In this document: positions 7,842 through 16,610 of the stretch, one piece after another | Numbering within the stretch: the stretch's first letter is position 1 | Layout: each line of letters opens with the position of its first letter | Assembly: GCF_001514115.1 (NCBI RefSeq) | Contig: NZ_KQ948462.1 | Location: forward strand, 249,224-313,223 | Source: Streptomyces olivochromogenes | GTDB lineage: Bacteria > Actinomycetota > Actinomycetes > Streptomycetales > Streptomycetaceae | Length of the DNA stretch: 64,000 nt | Reading direction: 5' to 3' | Program-made: the position numbers and the translations under genes | The notes under the pieces: model-generated | Seen by the model: the letters and a program-made list of their open reading frames with translations, nothing else | Database searches by the model: none | Told to the model about the DNA's origin: nothing

Positions 7842-9130
7842 GCATCGACAAGACCTCTGAGACCCCCGAGGACCACGTCGTGGAGAACCCCGAGGCGGCC
7901 GCCGCGGCGGTCACCGCGGTCGACCCCCGGCTCCTCGTGCGCGAGCAGGGCCTCGCGGGCTACGCCTCCGAGTTCAAGCGCAAGATGAAGGCCGGTGACC
8001 TGGGCTCCATCCCGGTCGTCCTCGGCCTGGTCATCATCTGGATCATCTTCCAGAGCCTGAACTCCAACTTCCTCACCGCGGGCAACCTGTCCGACATCTC
8101 CGTCGCCATGGTCGGCACGGGCATGATCGCCGTCGGTATCGTCTTCGTGCTGCTGCTCGGTGAGATCGACCTGTCGGTCGGTTCGGTCTCCGGTGTCGCG
8201 GGCGCCGCGTTCGCGGTGCTGAACGTCACACACGGCATGAACGAGTATCTGGCCTTCGTGCTGGCCATCCTCACGGGCACGGTCGCGGGCGCGATCCACG
8301 GCTTCGTGTTCGCGCGCATCGGTGTGCCGGCCTTCGCCGTCACCCTGGCGGGTCTGCTGTTCTGGAACGGCTTCATGCTCCAGATCCTGGGCAGCAACGG
8401 CACCATCAACCTGGACAGCAACGGCCTCGTCGCCAAGCTGACCAGCTACTACTTCACCGATGTCGCCGCCGCCTACGTGCTCGCCATCGGCGTCACCGCC
8501 GTGTTCTTCCTCAGCTCCTTCTACGGCAACAAGCGCCGCGAGGCCGCGGGTGTGCCGTCCCGGCCGCTGAGCGAGACCATCCTGCGCACCGCGCTGCTGG
8601 CGATCGTCGCCTTCGCCGTGGCGATCACCTACAACCAGTACAAGGGCCTTCCGCTCGCCGTGGTGATCTTCATCGCGGTGCTGCTGATCACGGACTTCGT
8701 GCTGCGCCGGACCGCGTACGGCCGGAAGATCTTCGCGCTCGGTGGCAGCGTCGAGGCCTCCCGGCGTGCCGGTATCAACGTGGAGATGGTGCGGATCTCG
8801 GTCTTCGCGATCTCCGGTACGTTCGCCGCCATCGGTGGTCTGTTCATCGCCTCGAAGATCGCCTCCGCCAACCAGGGCGCGGGCGCGGGTGACCTCCTGA
8901 TGAACGCGATCGCCGCGGCGGTCATCGGTGGCACCAGCCTCTTCGGTGGTCGCGGTCGTACGTGGAACGCGCTGCTGGGTGTGCTGGTGATCGTGTCCAT
9001 CCAGTACGGTCTGGCGCTGCAGGGCATCGCGTCGCCGATCCAGTACATGATCACCGGTGGTGTGCTTCTCGCCACGGTCGTCATCGACGCCGTCACCCGC
9101 AAGACGCAGAAGACGGCCGGTCGCGCCTAG
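7838..9130 (+). CDS. xylH: Xylose-type ABC transporter, permease
   Basis: Membrane permease, 430 residues, of the BPD_transp_2 (ribose/xylose) family with about ten hydrophobic segments. The family motif GEIDLSVGSVSG lies near residue 108, and AVIGGTSLFGGRGR near the end is the C-terminal signature. A hydrophilic N-terminus of about 50 residues precedes the first segment. GTG 7838 overlaps the xylG stop (GTGA), so translation is coupled. A terminator follows at 9166-9197. Confidence 0.88.
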   Translation: MSIDKTSETPEDHVVENPEAAAAAVTAVDPRLLVREQGLAGYASEFKRKMKAGDLGSIPVVLGLVIIWIIFQSLNSNFLTAGNLSDISVAMVGTGMIAVGIVFVLLLGEIDLSVGSVSGVAGAAFAVLNVTHGMNEYLAFVLAILTGTVAGAIHGFVFARIGVPAFAVTLAGLLFWNGFMLQILGSNGTINLDSNGLVAKLTSYYFTDVAAAYVLAIGVTAVFFLSSFYGNKRREAAGVPSRPLSETILRTALLAIVAFAVAITYNQYKGLPLAVVIFIAVLLITDFVLRRTAYGRKIFALGGSVEASRRAGINVEMVRISVFAISGTFAAIGGLFIASKIASANQGAGAGDLLMNAIAAAVIGGTSLFGGRGRTWNALLGVLVIVSIQYGLALQGIASPIQYMITGGVLLATVVIDAVTRKTQKTAGRA

Positions 9131-9165
9131 CGGTCGTCGGGGCACTGCCCCACGCCCTTTGAACC

Positions 9166-9197
9166 TGTGCCCGGTGCCAATGGCGGTGCCGGGCACA
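9166..9197 (+). terminator. Terminator of xylFGH
   Basis: Stem TGTGCCCGG (9166-9174) with CCGGGCACA (9189-9197), plus an inner GCC/GGC pairing, 36 bp after the xylH stop. Confidence 0.65.
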
Positions 9198-9217
9198 GTC
9201 ATGTCCTGGCGGAACAT

Positions 9218-9223
9218 TAGACT
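9218..9223 (+). promoter_or_regulatory. Possible -10 box of dxs
   Basis: TAGACT, a good Streptomyces -10 match, lies 47 bp before the dxs start; no clear -35 box is seen. Confidence 0.4.
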
Positions 9224-9270
9224 CGACAGGCCCGGCAAAGCTCGAACAGCTCTACTGCAAGGAGGCACGG

Positions 9271-11202
9271 GTGCCGCTGCTGACCCGCATCAGGGGACCG
9301 CGCGATCTGGACCGGCTCAGCCTGGAGCAGCTGGACCAGCTGGCCGGCGAGATCAGGACCTTTCTCGTCGACGCGGTCTCCAAGACAGGCGGCCACCTCG
9401 GCCCCAATCTCGGTGTCGTGGAGCTCACCATCGCCCTGCACCGCGTCTTCGAGTCGCCGAAGGACAGGGTGCTGTGGGACACCGGTCACCAGTCCTACGT
9501 CCACAAGCTGCTCACCGGCCGTCAGGACTTCTCGAAGCTGAAGATGAAGGGCGGCCTGTCCGGCTATCCCTCGCAGGCCGAGTCCGAGCACGACGTGATC
9601 GAGAACTCGCACGCCTCCACGGTCCTCGGCTGGGCCGACGGTCTGGCGAAGGCCAACGAGGTGCTCGACAGGGACGACCACGTGGTCGCCGTCATCGGTG
9701 ACGGCGCTCTCACCGGCGGCATGGCCTGGGAGGCGCTCAACAACATCGCGGACGCCAAGGACCGCCACCTGGTCATCGTCGTCAACGACAACGAGCGTTC
9801 GTACGCCCCCACGATCGGCGGCCTCGCGAACCACCTGGCGACCCTGCGCACCACGGACGGCTACGAGCGCTTCCTCGCCCGGGGGAAGGACCTCCTGGAG
9901 CGCACGCCGGTCGTCGGCAAGCCGCTCTACGAGACCCTGCACGGCGCGAAGAAGGGGCTCAAGGACTTCATCGCCCCGCAGGGCATGTTCGAGGACCTGG
10001 GCCTGAAGTACGTCGGCCCGATCGACGGCCACGACATCGAGGCCCTGGAGTCGGCGCTGGCCCGCGCCAAGCGCTTCGGCGGCCCGGTCATCGTGCACTG
10101 CCTCACCGAGAAGGGCCGCGGCTACCAGCCCGCCCTGCAGGACGAGGCGGACCGCTTCCACGCCGTCGGCAAGATCCACCCCGACACGGGCCTGCCGATC
10201 GCCTCCTCCGGCGCCGACTGGACCTCCGTCTTCGGCGAGGAGATGGTCAGGCTCGGCCAGGAGCGCAAGGACGTGGTCGCCATCACGGCCGCGATGCTCC
10301 AGCCGGTCGGCCTCGACAAGTTCGCCAAGGCCTTCCCCAAACGGGTGTACGACGTCGGCATCGCGGAGCAGCACGGCGCCGTGTCCGCGGCGGGCCTGGC
10401 GACCGGCGGACTGCACCCCGTCTTCGCCGTCTACGCGACCTTCCTCAACCGCGCCTTCGACCAGGTCCTGATGGACGTGGCCCTGCACAAGTGCGGCGTG
10501 ACGTTCGTGCTGGACCGCGCGGGCGTCACCGGTACCGACGGCGCCTCGCACAACGGCATGTGGGACATGTCGATCCTTCAGGTCGTGCCGGGTCTCAGGC
10601 TCGCCGCGCCGCGTGACGCCGACCAGGTCCGCGCCCAGCTGCGCGAGGCCGTCGACGTGACCGACGCGCCGACCGTGGTCCGCTTCTCCAAGGGCGCGGT
10701 CGGTCCGGCGGTGCCCGCGGTGGGCCGGATCGGCGGCATGGACGTGCTGCGCGAGCCGGGCACCGACGCGCCCGACGTACTCCTCGTCTCCGTCGGCGCC
10801 CTCGCGCCGATGTGCCTGGAGATCGCCGGCCTCCTCGACCAGCAGGGCATCTCCACGACCGTCGTCGACCCGCGCTGGGTCAAGCCGGTCGACGAGGCCA
10901 TGGCCCCGCTCGCCGAGCAGCACCGCGTCGTCGTCACCGTCGAGGACAACTCCCGCGTCGGCGGCGTCGGCTCGACGATCGCGCAGGCCCTGCGCGACGC
11001 GGGCGTCGACGTCCCGCTGCGCGACTTCGGCATCCCGCCGCGCTTCCTCGACCACGCCTCGCGCGCCGAGGTCATGGCGGAGATCGGCCTGACCGCACCG
11101 GACATCGCCCGGCAGGTCACCGGTCTCGTCTCCAAGCTCGACGGCCGCTTCCCGGGTGCCGCCGCGCAGGCGGTGGACTCGGTGGAGCCCGCCCGCGACT
11201 GA
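9271..11202 (+). CDS. dxs: 1-deoxy-D-xylulose-5-phosphate synthase
   Basis: Thiamine-diphosphate enzyme that condenses pyruvate and glyceraldehyde 3-phosphate into DXP, the first step of the MEP isoprenoid pathway (cytosol). At 643 residues it is full length. Visible features are the His loop GGHLGPNLG (about 41), the ThDP motif GDGALTGG to NDN (about 148-178), the catalytic Glu in DVGIAEQHG (about 368), and the transketolase C-domain with DPRWVKPVD. AAGGAGG at 9259-9265 is 5 nt before GTG 9271. It has its own promoter region and a very strong terminator, so it is probably transcribed alone. Streptomyces may carry a second dxs elsewhere. Confidence 0.96.
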   Translation: MPLLTRIRGPRDLDRLSLEQLDQLAGEIRTFLVDAVSKTGGHLGPNLGVVELTIALHRVFESPKDRVLWDTGHQSYVHKLLTGRQDFSKLKMKGGLSGYPSQAESEHDVIENSHASTVLGWADGLAKANEVLDRDDHVVAVIGDGALTGGMAWEALNNIADAKDRHLVIVVNDNERSYAPTIGGLANHLATLRTTDGYERFLARGKDLLERTPVVGKPLYETLHGAKKGLKDFIAPQGMFEDLGLKYVGPIDGHDIEALESALARAKRFGGPVIVHCLTEKGRGYQPALQDEADRFHAVGKIHPDTGLPIASSGADWTSVFGEEMVRLGQERKDVVAITAAMLQPVGLDKFAKAFPKRVYDVGIAEQHGAVSAAGLATGGLHPVFAVYATFLNRAFDQVLMDVALHKCGVTFVLDRAGVTGTDGASHNGMWDMSILQVVPGLRLAAPRDADQVRAQLREAVDVTDAPTVVRFSKGAVGPAVPAVGRIGGMDVLREPGTDAPDVLLVSVGALAPMCLEIAGLLDQQGISTTVVDPRWVKPVDEAMAPLAEQHRVVVTVEDNSRVGGVGSTIAQALRDAGVDVPLRDFGIPPRFLDHASRAEVMAEIGLTAPDIARQVTGLVSKLDGRFPGAAAQAVDSVEPARD

Positions 11203-11228
11203 CGTACCACCTTCGAACGCAGGTCCAT

Positions 11229-11271
11229 TGGGCCGGTTTCGCCACCCCGCACGGGTGGCGAAACCGGCCCA
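11229..11271 (+). terminator. Terminator of dxs
   Basis: A 19-bp stem, 11229-11247 with 11253-11271 (TGGGCCGGTTTCGCCACCC and its complement), and a 5-nt loop. It is one of the strongest hairpins in the window. Confidence 0.8.
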
Positions 11272-11355
11272 TTTGCGTGAATCCGACCGCACCGGGGCAT
11301 GCGCGGTACACGCCCCCTCGATCATGTCGAGGACATCAAGCGTGGAGGTAGGCCC

Positions 11356-12876
11356 GTGAGCAGCACCCTCTTCAGGACTAAGAAGGTCGAACAGTCGATC
11401 TTGGACACTGAGGAGCCGGAGCACGCACTCAAGAAGTCGCTGTCGGCTCTGGATCTCACCGTCTTCGGCGTCGGTGTCATCATCGGAACCGGCATCTTCG
11501 TCCTCACCGGCAAGGTCGCCAAGGAGAACGCGGGCCCCGCGGTCTCGCTGGCGTTCGTCGTCGCGGGTGTCGTCTGCGCCCTGGCGGCGCTGTGCTATGC
11601 GGAGTTCGCCTCCACGGTCCCGGTGGCGGGGTCCGCGTACACCTTCGCGTACGCCTCGCTCGGTGAGCTGCCCGCCTGGATCATCGGCTGGGACCTGGTG
11701 CTGGAGTTCGCGCTCGGTACGGCGGTGGTGGCCGTCGGCTGGTCGGGGTACGTGCGCTCGCTCCTGGACAACGCGGGCTGGCATCTGCCGGGCTATCTCA
11801 GCGGGCGTGAGGGGTCCTCCGGGTTCGGCTTCGACATCCTCGCCGCCGCGCTGGTGCTGGTGCTCACGGCGATCCTGGTCATCGGCGTGAAGCTCTCGGC
11901 CCGCGTCACCACGGTCGTGGTCGCCATCAAGGTCACCGTCGTGATGATCGTGATCATCGCGGGCGCCTTCTTCATCGTGGGCGACAACTACACGCCCTTC
12001 ATCCCCAAGGTGCAGGCCCAGGAGGCGGGCAGCAGTCTCAATGCCCCGCTCGTCCAGCTCATGTTCGGCTACACACCCACCAACTTCGGTGTGATGGGCA
12101 TCTTCACCGCCGCCTCCGTCGTCTTCTTCGCCTTCATCGGCTTCGACGTGGTGGCGACGGCCGCCGAGGAGACCAAGAACCCGCAGCGGGACATGCCGCG
12201 CGGCATCATGGGCTCGCTCTTCATCTGCACCGCTCTCTACGTGGCCGTGTCGATCGTCGTCACCGGCATGCAGAGGTACGACCGGCTGTCCATCGACGCC
12301 CCGCTCGCCGACGCCTTCAAGGCGACCGGGCACCCCTGGTACGCCGGCGTCATCAGCTTCGGCGCCGCCGTCGGTCTGACCACGGTCTGCATGATCCTGC
12401 TGCTCGGCCAGACCCGGGTCTTCTTCGCGATGAGCCGCGACGGACTGCTGCCGCGGTTCTTCTCCCGGGTCCACCCCAGGTTCCGCACCCCGCACCGGCC
12501 GACCATCCTGCTCGGTGTGATCATCGCGATCGTGGCGGGCTTCACCAGCCTCAGCGAACTGGCCGAACTGGTCAACATCGGTACGCTCTTCGCCTTCGTG
12601 GTCGTCGCGATCGGCGTCGTCATCCTCCGCCACACCCGCCCCGACCTGCATCGCTCCTTCCGCACCCCGCTGGTCCCGCTGGTCCCGATCGTCTCCGTCC
12701 TCGCCTCGGTCTGGCTGATGCTCAACCTGCCGGCCGAGACCTGGCTGCGGTTCGCGGTCTGGATGGTGATCGGCTTCGGCGTCTACTTCCTGTACGGCCG
12801 CTCGCACAGCCGTCTCGGGCGGCACGGGGAGACGACCGAGGCCGGGGTGCACCCGCCGCGCCCCAAGACACAGTGA
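11356..12876 (+). CDS. APC-family amino-acid permease (cationic amino-acid type)
   Basis: Integral membrane transporter, 506 residues, with about 12-14 hydrophobic segments. The first helix carries the broken-helix motif GVGVIIGTGIFVLTG, about residues 36-50, which binds substrate in this superfamily. FFAFIGFDVVATAAEETKNP (about 256-275) and the GQTRVFFAMSRDGLLP loop (about 351) are typical of the CAT/YfnA-like branch (TC 2.A.3.3). Substrates are probably basic or small neutral amino acids; this is family inference. GTG 11356 has GGAGG at 11344-11348. No operon partner is close. Confidence 0.85.
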   Translation: MSSTLFRTKKVEQSILDTEEPEHALKKSLSALDLTVFGVGVIIGTGIFVLTGKVAKENAGPAVSLAFVVAGVVCALAALCYAEFASTVPVAGSAYTFAYASLGELPAWIIGWDLVLEFALGTAVVAVGWSGYVRSLLDNAGWHLPGYLSGREGSSGFGFDILAAALVLVLTAILVIGVKLSARVTTVVVAIKVTVVMIVIIAGAFFIVGDNYTPFIPKVQAQEAGSSLNAPLVQLMFGYTPTNFGVMGIFTAASVVFFAFIGFDVVATAAEETKNPQRDMPRGIMGSLFICTALYVAVSIVVTGMQRYDRLSIDAPLADAFKATGHPWYAGVISFGAAVGLTTVCMILLLGQTRVFFAMSRDGLLPRFFSRVHPRFRTPHRPTILLGVIIAIVAGFTSLSELAELVNIGTLFAFVVVAIGVVILRHTRPDLHRSFRTPLVPLVPIVSVLASVWLMLNLPAETWLRFAVWMVIGFGVYFLYGRSHSRLGRHGETTEAGVHPPRPKTQ

Positions 12877-12937
12877 TCGGACCTTATTGATGCTCCGGCC
12901 CCGTATGTCCCGTTTCGGTGGAGACCGCGGGGCCGGA

Positions 12938-12943
12938 TAGCGT
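12938..12943 (+). promoter_or_regulatory. -10 box for a leaderless start
   Basis: TAGCGT lies 7 nt before ATG 12951, and there is no ribosome site. The arrangement is typical of leaderless Streptomyces genes. Confidence 0.55.
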
Positions 12944-12950
12944 GCACCGT

Positions 12951-14417
12951 ATGCTCGCCGGGCTCCTGGAAACACCACGCTCCGCAGCCGCGTCACGGAT
13001 GTCGGGCCCCGGCTACTGGAGACGGCTGCTGCCCGTCCTCGGGGTGCTGGTCTGTCTCACCCGGGCCCCCTCCTTCGTACGGCCGCTGTGGAACCCCGAC
13101 GAGGGCTATCTCGCCGTACAGGCGCGGATACTGGCGGGCGGGGGAGAGCTGTACGAGACCGTCGTGGACCGCAAGCCTCCGCTCGTGCCGTGGCTGTACG
13201 AGGCGGCGTTCGCGGTGTTCGGCTCCGGTTCGCTCACGTCCGTGCGCGTCCTCGCGATCGTGGCCCAGCTGTCGACCGCCGTGCTGCTGGCCTCGCTGGC
13301 CCGGCGTCGCTGGGGCGATCAGGCCGGGCGCACGGCCGGGGTGCTGTACGTGCTGGTCTCGATCGGGCTCAACCCCGAAGACGCGCAGGCGGCGACCTTC
13401 GAGGTGTTCATACTGCCCTGCACGACGGCCGCGATGTGGTGCGCCGACCGGTGCCGCTGGGGCGCCGCGGGGGTCGCCGTGGCCTGCTCCTTCCTGACCA
13501 AGCAGACCGGCGGGGTGGTGCTCGTGCCGGTGCTCTGGATGCTGTGGCGGCAGGAGACGGCACCTCGAAGAGGCCTGCTGCGGCTCGGAGTTGGCGTGGT
13601 CTGCCCGGTCCTCGGCGCGGCGCTGCTCACCACCCCGGCGGGATTCCTGTTCTGGACGGTCACCGGTTCGGGTGCCTACGTCTCCTTCACGGGCTCCGAA
13701 CTCCACGTCCTGTCACGCGGGTTGACCAACACGGGGATCCTCGCGGCGGCCTGCGCGGGCCTGATCCCGCCGATCCTGCGGGCGCTGCGCGTGGCCCGCA
13801 CCGGCGCGGCCGAACTCTGGCTGTGGCTCGGCTCGTCGGCGGTGGCGGTCCTGGTCGGCTTCCACTTCTTCGGCCACTACTACCTTCAACTCATCCCGTC
13901 CCTGGCCCTGTTGGCGACGGCCGCGCTCCAGATCCTGCCCCGCGAACGCCTGGTGACCGCCGTCCTCGCCTCGGGCTGCTGCTGCGCGCTGTTTCTGGCC
14001 TGGGGCCTGCTCGCGCCACGGCCCGAACTCGGGCACGCCCAGCGCCTCGCCGCCGCCCTGGACCACCGTACGGATCCCGGGGACCGCGTCCTCGTGTGGG
14101 GCATACACCCGGAGACGTACTGGCTGGCGAACCGGACCCCCGCCAGCCGCTATCTGACCGCCGGGCTCCTCACCAACTACAGCGGGGGCCGCGACGGTCC
14201 CCAGGTCGGCGAGAAGTACGCCGTCGAGGGCGCCTGGCCGGTGTTCCGCGCGGAACTGACGGCCCACCCACCGGCCCTCGTCGTCGACGACTCCCGGGGC
14301 AAGCCGTACGCCCCCGACCGGGTCGGCTCGCTGCGCCGGCTGCTGGCCGCGGGGTGGGAGGAGGCGGGCACGGTGGACGGGGCGGTGCTGTACACCCGCA
14401 CGGGGCCGCCGGACTGA
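12951..14417 (+). CDS. Polytopic membrane glycosyltransferase (GT39/ArnT-like)
   Basis: Membrane protein of 488 residues with about ten hydrophobic segments. The N-terminal loop has NPDEGYLAVQAR and then DRKPPLVPWLY, matching the catalytic Asp-Glu loop of GT-C enzymes that use lipid-linked sugars (PMT, ArnT). The C-terminal soluble part (from about 370) contains an exported-style domain. It probably transfers a sugar from polyprenyl phosphate at the outer face of the membrane. ATG 12951 was chosen because TAGCGT lies just upstream; GTG 12918 in frame is the alternative. It opens the surface-polymer region but is not clearly co-transcribed with it. Confidence 0.72.
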   Translation: MLAGLLETPRSAAASRMSGPGYWRRLLPVLGVLVCLTRAPSFVRPLWNPDEGYLAVQARILAGGGELYETVVDRKPPLVPWLYEAAFAVFGSGSLTSVRVLAIVAQLSTAVLLASLARRRWGDQAGRTAGVLYVLVSIGLNPEDAQAATFEVFILPCTTAAMWCADRCRWGAAGVAVACSFLTKQTGGVVLVPVLWMLWRQETAPRRGLLRLGVGVVCPVLGAALLTTPAGFLFWTVTGSGAYVSFTGSELHVLSRGLTNTGILAAACAGLIPPILRALRVARTGAAELWLWLGSSAVAVLVGFHFFGHYYLQLIPSLALLATAALQILPRERLVTAVLASGCCCALFLAWGLLAPRPELGHAQRLAAALDHRTDPGDRVLVWGIHPETYWLANRTPASRYLTAGLLTNYSGGRDGPQVGEKYAVEGAWPVFRAELTAHPPALVVDDSRGKPYAPDRVGSLRRLLAAGWEEAGTVDGAVLYTRTGPPD

Positions 14418-14497
14418 CCCGGGGCCGCGCCGCACACCCGGGCTCGCCCCACCCGCTCGCCCGCCGACCTGCCCCGGCCCACCGGTCGCGCGCCGGC

Positions 14498-14872
14498 TCA
14501 GGAGGGCCCCCGTACCGTCCGGGGTCCCGCCACCTCCGCGCCCGACTCGGTCACCCTGCGCCGCAGTTCACGGTCCGCCGTGATGACCAGGACGGGGCGG
14601 TCACCGGCCTCGGTCACCACCTCCACGATGCGGTCGTCGCCGCTGCCGGGTGCCTCCACGACCCGTACACCGGGGACGGACTCCACACCCTTGGCCGCGC
14701 CCTCCACCACGAGGACCAGCTCCACCGGACCCTCGTGCCCGGGCAGCCCGTCCCGGACGAGCCGGTCCCGCAGCCGCTCCGCGGCACCCCGGCGGTCGCG
14801 CCACCAGCCGTCGGGGACGGAGCCGACGACGTTGGCGGCGTCGATGATCACGAGCAGAGGCTGGTCGGTCAT
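14498..14872 (-). CDS. Small PIN/NYN-like domain protein
   Basis: Compact 124-residue protein. It begins with a hydrophobic strand and the acidic motif LLVIIDAANVVGS, has a mid-domain acidic pair (SGDDRIVEVV), and near the end VLVITADRELRRRV. This order of acidic residues resembles NYN/PIN-type metal-dependent nuclease folds; relatives are often labelled NTP pyrophosphohydrolase. No substrate can be named. ATG 14872 was preferred over an upstream start because the protein begins directly at the conserved strand. It is divergent from the propeller gene and convergent with the glycosyltransferase gene. Confidence 0.6.
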   Translation of the reverse strand: MTDQPLLVIIDAANVVGSVPDGWWRDRRGAAERLRDRLVRDGLPGHEGPVELVLVVEGAAKGVESVPGVRVVEAPGSGDDRIVEVVTEAGDRPVLVITADRELRRRVTESGAEVAGPRTVRGPS

Positions 14873-14889
14873 CCGACCAGCGTCCCATG

Positions 14890-14923
14890 AACGGCTGTAC
14901 GGACATCGGCTTGAACAGCCGTT
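14890..14923. promoter_or_regulatory. Inverted repeat between divergent genes
   Basis: AACGGCTGT (14890-14898) and ACAGCCGTT (14915-14923) form a 9-bp dyad with a 16-bp spacer between the NYN-like gene and the propeller gene. TATGAT at 14962-14967 is a possible -10 box for the rightward gene. Operator function is inferred. Confidence 0.4.
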
Positions 14924-15052
14924 TGAACGGCCGTCACACAAGCTTGAGGAAACGTTCATCCTATGATGGGGCGCGCTAGGCCTCCCGCGTGCCCGCACGC
15001 GGAGGCGGCAGGGGAGCCGCGCCGAGTGTCATGGGAAAGGGCAGGTCACGTC

Positions 15053-16177
15053 ATGCGGACCAGATCCGGGCGCGCCGCCGTCCGGGGCAGAGCGAAGGCC
15101 GACGCCGACGCACCCGGGGGAGCCGGGCGGCACGTGGCGGACACCGTCGTCGGCGGCCCCTGGCTGGTCCTGGGCAAGGACGGCAGGCTCAGCGCTTACG
15201 CTCACGGCCGTGCGGGGCTGCTGCGCTGGACCGAGGCCCGGCGGGGCGGCTCGCGGTGGACGGGCCCGGACGTCTTCCCGGCGGCCGATCTGACGTGGGT
15301 GTCCGTGGCCCAGGGAGCCGATGGCTATGTCCACTTCCTCGGCCGGCGCGAGGTCCGCAAGGGGGAGGGTCCGCCCGCCGTCGAGATCGTCCACGCCATC
15401 CAGTACCAGACCGACCGCCCCGTCGCCGAGTGGCGCTCGCTCGGCAATCCGCACAAGGACCGGGACAAGGCGGCGCGGCTCGGCGTCCCGTCCGGGGCGG
15501 TGGGCCCGGACGGCACGGTGCACGTCTTCGTGCGCAACGCCGGGGGCGGTGTGATGCTGCGCAGGGAGCTGCCGGGCGGCAAATGGGGCCCCTGGACCGA
15601 CCTCAAGGGCAGCCGCGTGCAGGATCCGGTGGCCGCGGTGGTCCATCCCTCCGGTCGCGTGGAGGCGATGGCCGGGGGTGACGGCTGTGTCATGCGCTGG
15701 GTCCAGGAGGAGCCCGGCGGGGACTTCCGGCAGGCCCCGAACATCCCGCTCGCGGTGGCTCCCGGCAGCGCCGTCGCACTGGCGACCGGGCCCGACCGGG
15801 CGACGTACTACTGGACCGACCCGGCCACCGGCGGGATCGTCGCGCACCGGCCGGGGAGTTGGGTGATCCCGCTGGGCGGCGCGCCGGCCGGGGAACCCGT
15901 GGTGGCGCTCCGCGCGGTTCTCGACGGCTACGACTGCACGGTGCTGGCCCATCGCGACCTCGACGGTCAGATCATGCTCGCCGCCTGCGGCACGGAGAAC
16001 GAGCAGGCCGGGCTGTGGTGGTCACCCACCGGCGAGCGCTGCGTGGGCGCACCGGCGGCGGCCCTCGACGCGTACGGGCGTGTCGTGCTCGGGATGATCG
16101 GCGCGGACGGTGCGTTGTGCGTCGCGCGGCAGAACGGTGACGGGGGTCTGGTGATGGCCCCGTCCATCCGCGTCTGA
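15053..16177 (+). CDS. Beta-propeller (PLL/lectin-like) repeat protein
   Basis: Protein of 374 residues built of repeated blades of about 45-50 residues. Recurring phrases are KDGRLSAYAHG, GADGYVHFLGR, GPDGTVHVFVRNAGGG and GKWGPWTDLKG. The same phrases occur in the C-terminal half of the gene at 25334 and in the gene at 27324, so the three form a local family. The fold resembles PLL-type or fucose-binding-lectin propellers. No signal peptide or membrane segment is seen, so export is unproven. ATG 15053 has GGAAAGG and GCAGG 7-12 nt upstream; a GTG at 15026 is possible. Confidence 0.7.
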   Translation: MRTRSGRAAVRGRAKADADAPGGAGRHVADTVVGGPWLVLGKDGRLSAYAHGRAGLLRWTEARRGGSRWTGPDVFPAADLTWVSVAQGADGYVHFLGRREVRKGEGPPAVEIVHAIQYQTDRPVAEWRSLGNPHKDRDKAARLGVPSGAVGPDGTVHVFVRNAGGGVMLRRELPGGKWGPWTDLKGSRVQDPVAAVVHPSGRVEAMAGGDGCVMRWVQEEPGGDFRQAPNIPLAVAPGSAVALATGPDRATYYWTDPATGGIVAHRPGSWVIPLGGAPAGEPVVALRAVLDGYDCTVLAHRDLDGQIMLAACGTENEQAGLWWSPTGERCVGAPAAALDAYGRVVLGMIGADGALCVARQNGDGGLVMAPSIRV

Positions 16178-16190
16178 CAGCGGAGACCGA

Positions 16191-16274
16191 CGGAACGGTC
16201 CTGGCGGAACGGTCCTGGCGGAACGGTCCCGGCGGAACGGTCCCGGCGGAATGGGTCCGACGGAACCGAAGCGA
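16191..16274. repeat. 14-bp tandem repeat array, 5-6 copies
   Basis: CGGAACGGTCCTGG starts at 16191 and repeats every 14 bp. Copies 1-4 (to 16246) are almost identical, copy 5 is CGGAATGGGTCCGA, and copy 6 is decayed. The array is between the propeller gene and a small gene, in non-coding DNA. It shares the 14-bp period and a GGTCCCG core with the array at 3934. Confidence 0.85.
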
Positions 16275-16349
16275 CGAAACGGCGTGCGTCGGCTTCCGCC
16301 TGTCGCCTCCACGCGTCCGTCCGGCCCTCGCCCACGGCACAGTGGGCTC

Positions 16350-16589
16350 ATGAACGCAGATGACAGGGACCTTCTGGCCCGGTCCCGTGTGGTGACCAGG
16401 CTGCCCGCCGAGGAACGGCCCGGCGGGCAGTTGTACCGGTGCGGAGGCGCGGAGTTCGCCCTGTTCCGGTCGGCGGGGACCTCGCCCGGCACCTTCACGC
16501 AGATGGGGTGGGACGTCGACGACATCGAGGGCGCGTGGTTCCGCGACAGCGAGGGGAACCTGCCCAGCCTTCAGCAGTCGGTCTTCTGA
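16350..16589 (+). CDS. Small conserved-looking protein of unknown function
   Basis: A 79-residue soluble protein that I do not recognise as a family. It is polar, with a LYRCGGAEFALFRSAG core and an acidic end (GWDVDDIEGAWFRDSEG). It has strong codon bias and sits head-to-head at its 3' end with the LCP gene, 21 bp away. ATG 16350 is preceded by CACAGT six nucleotides upstream, a weak leaderless-type -10 box. It could be a stand-alone unknown. Confidence 0.55.
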   Translation: MNADDRDLLARSRVVTRLPAEERPGGQLYRCGGAEFALFRSAGTSPGTFTQMGWDVDDIEGAWFRDSEGNLPSLQQSVF

Positions 16590-16610
16590 GCGGGTCCCCC
16601 ACGGCGTCCT

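Noticed and set aside
9217..12996. Very long antisense open frame (about 1259 codons) across dxs and the permease
   Set aside because: Its composition is that of high-GC antisense frames (Arg, Asp, Gly and Val rich) and it has no domain. dxs and the permease on the other strand are certain.
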